Origin: JAJDYQ01 sp963662865 | Lineage (GTDB): Bacteria; Pseudomonadota; Gammaproteobacteria; JAJDYQ01 | Reading direction: 5' to 3' | DNA length: 64,000 nucleotides | Assembly (NCBI GenBank): GCA_963662865.1 | Contig: OY759969.1 | Location: 558,001-622,000 of the forward strand | Shown: positions 8,716 through 18,413 of the stretch, one piece after another | How positions within the stretch are numbered: position 1 is the first letter of the stretch | Layout of the letters: every line of letters starts with the position of its first letter | Program-made: the position numbers and the translations under genes | The notes under the pieces: generated by a model | Told to the model about the DNA's origin: nothing | What the model saw: only the letters and a program-made list of their open reading frames with translations | Databases searched by the model: none

Positions 8716-11501
8716 CCCGTGTTGCGCATACCGGCGGCAATCGCATTGATGGTGCGCAGCATCGAATTGAGCCAGCGGTCGCGTTCTTCTTCATCCAGCG
8801 TCTCATTTTTACGTCGCCGCATCATCTCGATCTGTATGTAATTTAACGGGTCAAGGTATGGATTCCGGCGTGTTAGGGACAGGAGAATTTCAGGTGTTTC
8901 TGCCATGAGTCCGTCTATCTGAGCGATAGAAATAATCATGTGTATTGTTCGGTGATATTCGGATTTTATCGTCTGAAAAATGCTTTCAGCCCGTGCCTGA
9001 TTGCTATAGAGTTTTGAATATGCGTGTGCAATGTCCATTTCAGCCTTGAAAAGTGACATCTGTGTGTTGCTTAGAAACGAATGGAAAAATGGCCATTTAT
9101 GATACATGCAGCGGCAGAGTGCCAGTTTGGCCGGGTCTTTATCGATCCATTTTTCCAGCGCTGAGCCAACGCCATACCAGGCTGGAATGGTATGTCGTGA
9201 TTGCGCCCAGCCAAAGACCCAGGGTATGGCGCGTAGTGAATTTTTGGATCGATCCTGTTTTTTGCGGTGCGATGGCCGGGAACCAATATTCATCAGGCCG
9301 ATTTCATTGACCGGGGTGGCTTCGTAGAAATAGTCAATCAAATCTTCCGTATCCATCAATTCGCGATAGGTTTGTTCACTGAGGCGGGCCATCTCTTTCG
9401 CGGCTGATTTGAATTCGTCTGGTATGATTTCTGTGGGTTCTACCAGATTGCGGCTTGCTTTCATCAATCCGGTCATGCCGACGCTGAGCTCATAAATGGC
9501 GGTTTCAGGATTATTATACTTGTAAAAAAGTACCTCTCCCTGCTCCGTGAATTTGGTTTCTCCCTGCACGGTACCCGGTGGATAGGAAAGCAGTGTTTCA
9601 TGCGTAGGGCCGCCGCCACGAGCCATGGTACCGCCTCGGCCATGAAAAAGGCGAATGCGAATATTATGCTTACTGGCAATACTGATGATCTTTTCCTGGG
9701 CTTCGTACAGATTCCAAGCTGACGAATAAATTCCACCATCCTTACTGGAATCCGAATAGCCCAGCATGATCTCCTGTAGATTTCCCGATGAGCGGAGTAG
9801 CCGGACATAGGTTTTATTTGAAAACAGACAGTCAAGAACAGGTTCTACTCGTTCCAGATCTTCAATCGTCTCAAATAAAGGTGCAATCAGAATACTGCAA
9901 AATGTCTGATCTTGTTTGCCGCCTGCCAGCTTGCATAGAGAAGCCAGAAACATGACTTCCATAATGTGACTTGCGCTATGAGCCATTGAAATAACATAAG
10001 CTCCAAATGCTTCGAGGCTGACTTCACGTTGCATTTTTTCCATAACAGAAAATATATTCAGCGTCTGAACGGTGGTTGCCGTCAGTGTAATTTTGTCAAC
10101 GTTATTGCATTTACCGGATTCAATCAATTCGGCAAGCCTCTCAAGGCGTTGCTTAACGTCCAGCGCTTTATAATCTTCGCTCAGATGCTGCCTGATAATT
10201 TCAGCAATCGCGTCGGTATGCCTGGATGATTCTTGTCGAATATCAAGTTTCACCAGATTGAATCCGAATGTTTCTGCCAGGCGTATCAAATCCTGTAGCT
10301 CGGCATTGGTGACCAGATCGTCGCCATGAGAGATCAGAGAGTCACGAATCATATAAAGATCATTAATAAAATCCTGCTGATGTGGATAGCCTTTTTCTTT
10401 GGGGAGCAGGCCACCGTAAATCGGCTGTGTAATGTATTGTAATGTCTGCTCCAATCTGACCTTCATCAATGCCAGCTTGCGACGATAGGGTTCGGCTTTG
10501 AATTGATTCGGGTTACTGGCAAAAGCCTCGGCATTGGTTCTTCCCCAGGCTTCCAGGCTATCAAGCAGCTCCTGCGATGGACCGCACATATCAATAGAAA
10601 ATGTCAGAATATTGTCCAGTTGTGCCACTCTACGGAGATATTCATTCAGAATCTCTTCAGCATGTAGACGGATTGATTTTTCGGTGGTTTCTGGCAGAAC
10701 ATAGGGATTACCGTCGCGGTCGCCACCTATCCATGAACCGAATTTCAGGAAAGAAGGGATGTTAATTCGATCACCATTTTCATAGATTCTTACGGCGGCA
10801 TTTTCCATGTAACGGTAAATCATTGGCACCGCAGAAAACATTGATTCTCTGAAATAATACAAGCCGGTTCGTATTTCATCTTCAACCGAAGGTTTGCGGT
10901 TTCTAACTTCATCGGTTTTCCACAGAGTTTGGATTTGTGTTTCCAGTTGGCGGTGAAAATATTGTTTTTGCTCCCGATTGTTTCTGGGATCGCTGTATTG
11001 TTCTGCTGTTAGAAATATTTTACGCATGAGCACCATGATTGTGCGACGCTTGGCCTCGGTTGGATGTGCGGTAAAAACAGGGCGATAGGCCAGCTGATTT
11101 AGCAGCTCCTGAATTTGTTGTTCACTTAATCCCCGGCTATGTAACTCGCGGAACGTGGCATCGAACGAGCCTGACCAAAGTGGCTTGCCACGACTTACCT
11201 GAATCCGGCGGCGACGATGCTGAAAGGACTCTTCTGCGATGTGAAGCAGACTGAAGAAAGTGGTATAGGCTCGGATCACATGGGTCAGTAACTCAGGTTC
11301 CAGCTTGTTGATACCTCGTATCAGGCGCCGGCGCAGAGAAGGGTTATTCTTTTTACGCAATTTATTGAAACCACGGCGCAAAGTTTGGATAGTTTTCAGG
11401 GTTTCTGGTTCTTCTTGTGAACTTAAGACATTGCCGAGCAGGTCTCCGAAGAGTCGAACCCGGCTACGTAATTCCTTGTCATATTTAAGATTAATTGCCA
11501 T
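8712..11501 (-). CDS. ppc: Phosphoenolpyruvate carboxylase
   Basis: 929 residues, the normal bacterial length. Diagnostic motifs are present: 'VFTAHPTEAKRRT' with the catalytic His, 'LGYSDSSKDGG', the glycine-rich 'FHGRGGTMARGGGP', 'WVFGWAQSRHTIPAW' and the C-terminal 'RNTG' that reaches the active site. It carboxylates PEP with bicarbonate to oxaloacetate, refilling the TCA cycle. No operon partner is seen: it converges on lptG with a 4 bp overlap and is divergent from the zinc-ribbon nuclease gene. Confidence 0.96.
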   Translation of the reverse strand: MAINLKYDKELRSRVRLFGDLLGNVLSSQEEPETLKTIQTLRRGFNKLRKKNNPSLRRRLIRGINKLEPELLTHVIRAYTTFFSLLHIAEESFQHRRRRIQVSRGKPLWSGSFDATFRELHSRGLSEQQIQELLNQLAYRPVFTAHPTEAKRRTIMVLMRKIFLTAEQYSDPRNNREQKQYFHRQLETQIQTLWKTDEVRNRKPSVEDEIRTGLYYFRESMFSAVPMIYRYMENAAVRIYENGDRINIPSFLKFGSWIGGDRDGNPYVLPETTEKSIRLHAEEILNEYLRRVAQLDNILTFSIDMCGPSQELLDSLEAWGRTNAEAFASNPNQFKAEPYRRKLALMKVRLEQTLQYITQPIYGGLLPKEKGYPHQQDFINDLYMIRDSLISHGDDLVTNAELQDLIRLAETFGFNLVKLDIRQESSRHTDAIAEIIRQHLSEDYKALDVKQRLERLAELIESGKCNNVDKITLTATTVQTLNIFSVMEKMQREVSLEAFGAYVISMAHSASHIMEVMFLASLCKLAGGKQDQTFCSILIAPLFETIEDLERVEPVLDCLFSNKTYVRLLRSSGNLQEIMLGYSDSSKDGGIYSSAWNLYEAQEKIISIASKHNIRIRLFHGRGGTMARGGGPTHETLLSYPPGTVQGETKFTEQGEVLFYKYNNPETAIYELSVGMTGLMKASRNLVEPTEIIPDEFKSAAKEMARLSEQTYRELMDTEDLIDYFYEATPVNEIGLMNIGSRPSHRKKQDRSKNSLRAIPWVFGWAQSRHTIPAWYGVGSALEKWIDKDPAKLALCRCMYHKWPFFHSFLSNTQMSLFKAEMDIAHAYSKLYSNQARAESIFQTIKSEYHRTIHMIISIAQIDGLMAETPEILLSLTRRNPYLDPLNYIQIEMMRRRKNETLDEEERDRWLNSMLRTINAIAAGMRNTG

Positions 11502-11627
11502 CGTAGCGATTCCGTCTGCAGAGAAAGCGATTCATGTTATTACAGTGAGTTGCCTTTCGCAGTATTATAAAGTAATCTGATCAGAAGCTGATTAAAAAAA
11601 CTCTGTAAAAGAGCTGAGGACAAGTTG

Positions 11628-12611
11628 ATGGCTATTTTTCGTTGTGGAAAATGCGAGCATTTGCGTGAGATCCCCAATAATTACATTGGCAAATCCATTG
11701 CGTGTCCAAGATGCCAAAATTCCGTGATAATTTTCGATACCGTCATATTTATTCAAAAAGTTCTGGAAAAATATATAGACTTGCGCGTCCAAATGTCTGA
11801 ACTACAAGCTACAGAAAAACCTGAGCTGAACAATAGTGAGACCGTAGACTTATTGGATATTGATATTCATGACTCTACTGCTTTTGCCAGCCAAGAACAG
11901 TATGCACCAATTATGGAGTGGTTCAAATGTAAACAAATTGACATGGATATTGATCATAAGGCGGTAGATACCACGGGTTTTTTTGATGAAATAGCGCTGA
12001 ATCTCGGTGATAATTATGCCTTGCTCAAAGATGTCAGTGGCAAAATTTCCAGAACGCAACGTGGCAATTATACATCCACAACACTTAATTTGAGTGACTA
12101 CAGCAAAAAAGACGGACAAGCTATTCATACTTTTTGTAAAGCACTTCACCAGTATTCTTTTCTGGCCAAGTGCTTTTATAAAAAAGATCAGCAAAAATTA
12201 TACCTGACTTTACAAACTGCACCGGTCATTACCAATTTTTTTAATGGCGAATGGTTGGAATGGTATGTCTTTATTAAATTAGCGGGCTTATGTCGTGATG
12301 CCAAAGTGCCAATTTCCATACTTCGAAGCATTGATGTCACGTTTCCTAACGGAGCCAGGAATGAGTTGGATTTATTCTTGCTTTTGAATGGTCAGCAGGC
12401 GGTATGTATAGAGTGTAAGTCGGGGGAATTCCGTTCCCAGATAAATAAATATGTAAAGCTATGCAAGAAGCTGAAATTAGATAAAAGTGCTTTTTGGCTG
12501 ATTGTCGCCGATCTGAGTGATGAGCAGGCTAAAGGCCTTAGTGCCATGTATGGTTTGAGTTTCTATAATGAGGCCGGTTTCATTCAGGCATTTGCAGATT
12601 TTCTGACTTGA
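11628..12611 (+). CDS. Zinc-ribbon protein with C-terminal Card1/DUF1887-like PD-(D/E)XK nuclease domain
   Basis: 327 residues from the ATG at 11628, preceded by GAGGA seven bases upstream. The N-terminus is a zinc ribbon (C6-GK-C9 and C26-PR-C29). The C-terminal third reads 'FNGEWLEWYVFIKL', then 'NELDLFLLLNGQ' (D248) and 'VCIECKSGEF' (E262, K264), then a Lys-rich helix. This is the order of the nuclease half of DUF1887 proteins such as Card1/Can2. The middle (about residues 60-190) is not clearly a CARF domain: no Rossmann-like 'GxT' ligand motif is obvious. No CRISPR array or cas gene is in the window. The gene is a single transcription unit between ppc and a decayed secretion system. The nuclease fold is fairly secure; target and trigger are unknown. 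Confidence 0.65.
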   Translation: MAIFRCGKCEHLREIPNNYIGKSIACPRCQNSVIIFDTVIFIQKVLEKYIDLRVQMSELQATEKPELNNSETVDLLDIDIHDSTAFASQEQYAPIMEWFKCKQIDMDIDHKAVDTTGFFDEIALNLGDNYALLKDVSGKISRTQRGNYTSTTLNLSDYSKKDGQAIHTFCKALHQYSFLAKCFYKKDQQKLYLTLQTAPVITNFFNGEWLEWYVFIKLAGLCRDAKVPISILRSIDVTFPNGARNELDLFLLLNGQQAVCIECKSGEFRSQINKYVKLCKKLKLDKSAFWLIVADLSDEQAKGLSAMYGLSFYNEAGFIQAFADFLT

Positions 12612-12690
12612 AGTTTTGTGGTGTAGATGGCTGTGCATATAGATAAGTTCTCGGCATGACAATTTTTATATGATTTGCCTGGTTGATGCA

Positions 12691-14063
12691 CTATCGCTCT
12701 CGAATACTCTCGCTCTTGACCCTTAGCAAAGGTGCCATGAAAAACTCGATAATGCGTCGCTCGCCAGTTCGTACTTCCGCCGTGACCGCCATGCCCGGTT
12801 GCAGTCGCGCCTCTTTGCCTTTCATCCACAGAGTGCTTTTCGCCATGCGCAGTTGCATGCGGTAAATCAGACCACGCTGTTCGTCAATAGTGGCATCGTC
12901 CGATACATTCGTGATCTCGGCATTGATGATGCCGTGCTTAGTAAAGGGAAAGGTGTGAATTTTGATTTCTGCCAGCATTCCTTCGCTTACAAAAGCCGAT
13001 GTCTTTGTTTTCAAGAAAGACTTCCGCTTCCAGTTGTTCGTCATCAGGCACCACCAACATGAATTGTCGTGCCTCGGTGACAACGCCACCAACGGTGCTC
13101 ACAGCAAGCTCTTGTACACGACCCGCAACAGGGGCGTAAAGAATCTGTTTGGCGCTAATATCGCTGGCTTTGATGAATTCTTTCTCCAGCGCAGCGATTT
13201 GCCGTTGCAGTTCGGTGATTTCAGTCAGTAGCGTACCACTGGATTGCGCCCTATGCAGATTGATTTGTTCATGCACTTCGGCTTCTGTCGCCTGCAATTG
13301 CTTTAGCCGTTGTTGCTCTGCCGCCAGATCTTGCACTTGCTGGATACGCTCCTGCTCAGCAGTCAAATAATCGTTTTCTGATACAAAATTATTGCCATTT
13401 AATTTCTTAAGGGTATTCGCCCGCTTTTCGGCGATAGGCGAGGTCTTCTCCAGTTTGGTGATTATTTCTTTGGTGGCGGATTGTTCCGCCTGGATTCTTG
13501 TCAAACTGCTTTGCAACGCATTCAGTTGCGATTGGTATTGTAGCCATTGCTGCTTCAGCAGGCTTTTGTGTAGCGCGGCATCTTGTGCGGTGGTGTCGAA
13601 GGGCAGTTCCAGCGTGAGAGTATCAATGTAAAGCGTAGTGATTTGTTGATTAGTTTTTTCCAGTAGACTCAGCACACCTCGACTAACGGCAAGGCGTAAC
13701 CGAACGTTGTGCAGTTCCGATTCCAATCGCTTTTTGTCGGCCTGCGTGAGAGTGGTATCCAGTTCAACCAGCGATTGGCCTCGTTTGACATATTCGCCTT
13801 CACTTACCAGCAGAGATTTCACCATACCTTTTTCCAAAGGTTGTACCTGTTTAACCCGGGAGCTGGGAATGATCTTGCCTTCGGCGGAAGCAACAATATT
13901 GACATGGCCCAGCAATGCCCATGTGACGGCGATAACGACGAAAGCTGACAATCCCCATGTCAACCAGCGTACCAGCGGATTGGGTGGTGATTCCTGAATC
14001 TCCAGTGCGGCAGGTAAAAAAGCGGCCAGTTCCCTTGTTTGGCTGGCATCTCCAAACAGATGT
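12691..14063 (-). pseudogene. HlyD-family membrane fusion protein of a type I secretion system, frameshifted
   Basis: The frame from about 14063 reads 'ELAAFLPAALEIQESPP', one membrane helix ('AFVVIAVTWALLGHVNIV'), the first lipoyl half ('VQPLEKGMVKSLLVSEG'), a long coiled coil and the second half up to 'LEAEVFLENKDIGF'. Near 12990 the continuation 'VSEGMLAEIKIHTFPFTKHG' is in another frame and runs to the stop at 12691, so a one-base frameshift splits the gene. The first 20 or so codons were lost in the deletion that joined it to the ABC transporter gene upstream. HlyD proteins bridge the inner-membrane ABC exporter and TolC; this copy cannot be made intact. Confidence 0.85.
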
Positions 14064-15993
14064 GAATCATGTTATCTTGAATCAGGTGTTCGGATTCGTA
14101 ATCAAGGGCGCTGGTGGCTTCGTCGAAAATCAGAATGCGCGGATTGTTGATCAGGGCGCGGGCAATGGCCAGACGCTGACGTTGACCGCCGGAGAGATTA
14201 CTACCTTGTTCACCCACCAGAGTGTCGTAACCTTCCGACAGCTCAACAATAAAATCGTGTGCCCCCGCCATTTTCGCGGCAGCCACCACACGCTCCATGG
14301 AAATGGAAGGATCAACCAGCACGATGTTCTCGCGGATACTACGATTAAACAGGAAGTTTTCTTGCAGAACAACTCCAATCTGGCGGCGCAACCAGATGGT
14401 GTCCATCATGGCCAGATCAACACCATCCACGAGAACTCGACCCGTCTCGGGAACATATAAACGCTGTATCAGCTTGGTGATGGTACTTTTACCGAAGCCG
14501 GAGCGGCCGACGATACCAATCATCTCTCCAGGTTTGATCTGAAGATTGATGTCTTGCAGGATCAATGGGCCGCCATCCCGGTAGCGAAATTTGACATGAT
14601 CGAGTGAAACCGCACCCTGCAAGGATGGCAAGCGTGAGCGACTGGGATTGAATCCCGGTTCACGCGGTGTATTGAGAATATCCCCGAGGCGAGCGATGGA
14701 TATTCCGGCTTGTTGAAACTCCTGCCACAGTTGTACCAGTTTCAGCACGGGGCCGCTAACGCGCCCGGCCAGCATATTAAAAGCGATCAACTGACCAACG
14801 GTGATGGCGCCATCGATACACCAGATGGACACCCCACCAGATGATGCCCAGGGTCATCAGTTTGTTGACTAACCTCGCGATCTGATTGGCGACATTGCCG
14901 AGATTCTGACTACGGAATGAGGCGTGCACATAGCTGGATAGATGATCCTCCAGTTTGCGCCGCATTTGCGGTTCCACTGCCATGGATTTGACGGTACCGA
15001 TGCCGGTGATGGATTCGGTGAGAAAAGCTGTATTGGCCGCTCCATGTTTGAATTTGTCGTTTAGACGATGGCGCAGGATAGGTGTGATGAAAATCGACAG
15101 AATAACATAGGCAGGGATCGTGGCCAACACAATCCAGGTTAACGTCGGGCTGTAGTACCACATTACCGCCAGAAATACGAACACGAAAAAAAGGTCAATG
15201 ACAAGAGTAAGCGCAGTACCAGTAATGAAATTACGAATAGTATCCAGCTCGCGTACCCGCGCTACGTTCTGGCCAACCTGTCGGGATTCAAAATAAGCCA
15301 GTGGAAGGCCAGGCAAATGATTGAAAAGGCGCGATCCAAGCTCCACATCCATTCGATTGGTAGTGTGGCTGAACAGATAGTTACGGAAGCCACCCAGAAA
15401 TGCCTCGAATACCACGATGAAGAAAAAGCCGATCGGCCAGCACATTCAGCGTGGTGAAGCCGCGATGCACCAGTACCTTGTCCATCACCACCTGAAAAAA
15501 GAGCGGTGTAACAAGCGCGAACAGTTGCAGAAAAAAAGATGCGATCAACACCTCTCCGAACAACTTGCGGTACTTGACCAGAGAAGGGATAAACCAGGAG
15601 ACATCGAATTTTTGTCTCAGGTTCTCGCCCAGGCTGTGGCGACGAGTGACCAGAATCAACTCGCCCGACCAGATCGTTTCGAACTCCTCTGGTGAAACAG
15701 ATAAGTGCACGTCGCGTTTGACCCATTATCATCTGCATTTTTTTCGATTCTGGTCAGAATAAAATAAGCACCATCTGAGGTTTTTGCAATGGCAGGGAGC
15801 ATTTCATTTTTAATTTGCGAAAGGCTGGGTGACGCGCTTTTGGCGCGCAAGGTCAATCCTTGGTTGCAGATAATAGCTGGGTATCGGAAAACGGCTTGCC
15901 CGGTTCGGCAAACTGATGCGCGAGCTGCTCAGGATCAGCGGGCAGCTGGTGAAATCGTGCGATGGCGACAAGCGAATGTAAACCGGTATCCAT
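14060..15993 (-). pseudogene. Type I secretion ABC transporter (HlyB-like), multiply frameshifted and 3'-deleted
   Basis: Pieces in order on the minus strand: an N-terminal C39-like segment starting at 15993 ('MDTGLHSLVAIARFHQLP'), 'TLRAKSASPSLSQIKNEML', 'SPEEFETIWSGELILVTRR', six-helix membrane domain, then the ATPase domain with Walker A 'GRSGFGKSTI' (consensus GxxGSGKST), signature 'LSGGQRQRLAIARAL' and Walker B/D-loop 'ILIFDEATSALD'. Single-base frameshifts lie near 15860, 15725, 15430 and 14825. After 'QDNMIHIC' the H-loop histidine and the last 50 or so residues are missing and the sequence jumps straight into HlyD. The gene is dead; it once exported an RTX-type substrate, perhaps the one encoded next door. 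Confidence 0.88.
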
Positions 15994-16252
15994 GTCTTAT
16001 ATGATTATAAATCCTTCAACGAATACTCCGGCATGCCTTGCTGCTTTGCGGCCGAGTATTACAATAGTATTAACTCAAGAACAAATTCTTATTATTTAAG
16101 AGTCTGCAATATAGACTATCCAATAAGAATCAACAACTCTAAAAAAGTGGAAACCGTAAAACAGGAAAAAATAACATATTTTAACATTTAAGATATAGAA
16201 ATAGAGATGATTCAAAGACTCTGCCAGATTGAATGGTAGTATTTAAGTCTCT
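15994..16252. other. AT-rich spacer without a gene
   Basis: Between the dead exporter and the integrase scrap. It holds an inverted repeat AATACTC ... GAGTATT (about 16022-16060) and then roughly 170 bp that is much richer in A+T than its surroundings. No coding sequence is recognised. It may be the old promoter region of the exporter or an insertion junction. Confidence 0.4.
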
Positions 16253-16453
16253 GTGTCATTTGCCTGTGTTAAGTCCAGGTACCTTCGAGTGTTCACGCGA
16301 CACGTCAAGTGCTGGAAGTCCGGCATAAAGACCAGGTGGTTCGGTGAGCTGATGCAAATAGATCACATGAATGTGAACTTCAGCGAGGGTATCACGTGTA
16401 AGGAATTTAAGGCCATCTGTCCGATTGCAGGCATGACCATCATGTGGACTTAA
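16253..16453 (+). pseudogene. Integrase-core (rve) transposase remnant
   Basis: The frame contains 'GELMQIDHMNVNF' followed by 'KEFKAICPIAGMTI', which matches the first strands of an rve/DDE integrase core, where the Asp of 'QIDHM' is the first catalytic acid. Nothing of the remaining catalytic core follows. Small, worn piece of an insertion sequence of IS481/ISNCY type; the family is uncertain. Confidence 0.5.
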
Positions 16454-16597
16454 AGCCGTGCCACCAGCCGTAACTGGAGCTGATCAAGCATTGAGGCGTT
16501 ATCGCTAGGCGATGGTCAATGGCAAGAGGATGGCAAGATCGGTCAGTACAGGTGGCTATTACCGTCAGGCCTATAACCTGCTGAACCGCATCTGCTG

Positions 16598-17839
16598 ATG
16601 AAGTTTGTGGTAGCCAATGACCTGCTGTCGGAGATGATGCCGGAGCTGAGCTATGATGTTGCCATCAATTTATTGACTATTACCACAGGGATAGATAGGG
16701 ATGCTTTTGATCAGGTGCTGACTCGGATTGACTTCTCGCTGAGTGACTCGGAAGCCGTGACCAAGCAATGGCTTGCGGTAGCGGCCCTGCTGGAGATAGC
16801 TCCGTCTTCGCAGAGCATATTGGCCGAGTCGGTCAAGCAATTCATGGGTTCATACGCTGGCGATAACCTGGAAGATTTGAAGGCGGCCTTTGCCAATCCG
16901 GTCTTCGGATGGTTGAATATGGTGTTCACGTTTGGCACAACGGGAGCGGATATTGTCCAGGGCGCTAAGGGCCGGGATATCATGCTGGGAGATACGGGTG
17001 ATGATCAGCTAACCGGGCGAGAAGGAGACGATGCTTTAATCGGCGGTGCAGGCGATGACGTACTCTATGGTGGAAGTGGTGACGATACCTTGATTGGTGG
17101 TACCGGTACCGATCGCCTTGATGGTAGCTATGGTGCTGACACCTTCATTCTCAACCGAGGCGATGGCCACGACACGATAGCCAATCGTGACGGCAGCGAC
17201 ATACGCAACAAGCTGGTGCTGGGGCCGGGCATTGGTAAGGGTGACCTGAGCTTTGGTCGACTTGGCCATGATCTGATGATTCGCATCGGCAGCCAGGGCG
17301 ATCAGGTGAGTGTGGAAGATTACTTCCGGGGAGGCCGGGCTGATCTGGAAGATATCGAAATTGAAGGCCAGACAATGAGCCTGTCGGTCCTGATGAACGA
17401 CTATCTGGTGAAAATGGAAGGATTGAGTAAAGGCGATGATGTTCTGGGAGGCACCAACCGTAACGATGCCGGCGCGGAACTTGGCGGAGACGATACGCTG
17501 CATGGCTATAACGGAGATGATCACTTAGATGGAGGGACAGGCGACGATAGCCTTTATGGAGGCAATGACCAGGATACGCTGACAGGCGGAGAGGGCCATG
17601 ATGCGCTGCACAGTGAAGATGGAGACGATTCGGTGACGATCAGCAATTGGTACAGCAACAAGCATTACCGGTTAGACGGTATTCAGGCTCGTACATCTGC
17701 GCTGCTCAATAATCAGGTGGATCAACTGGTATCAGCGATGGCGTCCATCAAAGCCCCAAGTGGAGCGGGCAATGTGGTTCCTGAGGATGTAAAGGAGGAG
17801 TTGCAGCCGATCCTGGCGGATGCCTGGCAAATTACCTGA
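16598..17839 (+). CDS. RTX calcium-binding repeat protein, probably 5'-truncated
   Basis: 413 residues. Residues about 118-180 and 276-345 contain nonapeptide RTX repeats ('GGAGDDVLYGGSGDDTLIGG') that bind calcium outside the cell, separated by a 90-residue spacer typical of RTX cytolysin-like proteins. The C-terminus ('KEELQPILADAWQ') resembles the end of large RTX proteins and would carry the uncleaved secretion signal. There is no N-terminal effector domain. Upstream, 'YRQAYNLLNRIC' in another frame looks like displaced coding sequence, so the ATG at 16598 is probably not the original start. Its likely exporter next door is a pseudogene, so export is doubtful unless another system serves it. 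Confidence 0.75.
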   Translation: MKFVVANDLLSEMMPELSYDVAINLLTITTGIDRDAFDQVLTRIDFSLSDSEAVTKQWLAVAALLEIAPSSQSILAESVKQFMGSYAGDNLEDLKAAFANPVFGWLNMVFTFGTTGADIVQGAKGRDIMLGDTGDDQLTGREGDDALIGGAGDDVLYGGSGDDTLIGGTGTDRLDGSYGADTFILNRGDGHDTIANRDGSDIRNKLVLGPGIGKGDLSFGRLGHDLMIRIGSQGDQVSVEDYFRGGRADLEDIEIEGQTMSLSVLMNDYLVKMEGLSKGDDVLGGTNRNDAGAELGGDDTLHGYNGDDHLDGGTGDDSLYGGNDQDTLTGGEGHDALHSEDGDDSVTISNWYSNKHYRLDGIQARTSALLNNQVDQLVSAMASIKAPSGAGNVVPEDVKEELQPILADAWQIT

Positions 17840-17862
17840 CAGGTGTTTCACTAAAACCATGT

Positions 17863-17892
17863 GCAAGGGGGCGTTACGTAGCCCCTTGTTGC
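17863..17892 (+). terminator. Hairpin after the RTX gene
   Basis: Stem CAAGGGG...CCCCTTG with an 8-base loop, 24 bp after the RTX stop, followed by TTGCGTTT. The U-run is weak, so this is only a probable terminator. Confidence 0.45.
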
Positions 17893-18095
17893 GTTTGCGT
17901 ACAGATATTGAGAGGGTAGTCTGCTGAAACGCAAGCTACCCTGGCAAACGAGGGATGGGACCATGGTAGCCTTGAAGGAATGATGTCCTTCGAGACCCTG
18001 AGAACGCCAGATCTTCTATTTTTGAGCTGTCCCCTTGACAGGGGAGCTTACGTTACCCGCTGTGGTCGGCCATAGGTTTCTGATGCCGCTATGAT

Positions 18096-18332
18096 CTACA
18101 GCTTGTTATGGGCACCGTCACAATGTGGCGCGTCTGCGGTTGCCTTGCAGCCACATAGCCAGAAGGTCTCCTTTTTTTTCACCCTGATTTCAACCGGCGA
18201 AAGGCCGGTCCCGGTATGTGAACCATCACAAAAAGGCTGGCTCTTCGAGCGCCCGCATGCGCACCACCAGTAAACACCAGGCTCCAGCTCGACTTCATAG
18301 GGTTCTTTTTGGGCAATAACGGCTTCTGACAT
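18096..18332 (-). CDS. CDGSH iron-sulfur domain protein
   Basis: 78 residues from the ATG at 18332, which has GGAG six bases upstream; an ATG at 18344 has no ribosome binding site. Two CDGSH half-motifs are visible: 'CACGRSKSQPFCDGSH' and 'CGCKATADAPHCDGAH', each supplying Cys3-His for a [2Fe-2S] cluster. No membrane segment. Double-CDGSH bacterial proteins are small soluble redox proteins of unknown partner. Monocistronic by position, before htpX on the same strand. Confidence 0.85.
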   Translation of the reverse strand: MSEAVIAQKEPYEVELEPGVYWWCACGRSKSQPFCDGSHTGTGLSPVEIRVKKKETFWLCGCKATADAPHCDGAHNKL

Positions 18333-18413
18333 GTCTTTCTCCATGGTTATTTCTTAAGGCTGAAGTGAATCGGGCGTGACTTCCATAGGCCATCGGTTCA
18401 AGTGAAAATATTA

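Noticed and set aside
11628..12611. Type III CRISPR ancillary nuclease in a CRISPR locus
   Set aside because: No repeats, cas genes or clear CARF domain are in the window; only the nuclease half resembles Card1.
17990..18060. Hairpin with CCCCT/AGGGG between the RTX and CDGSH genes as a terminator
   Set aside because: Neither strand has a T-run after the stem.
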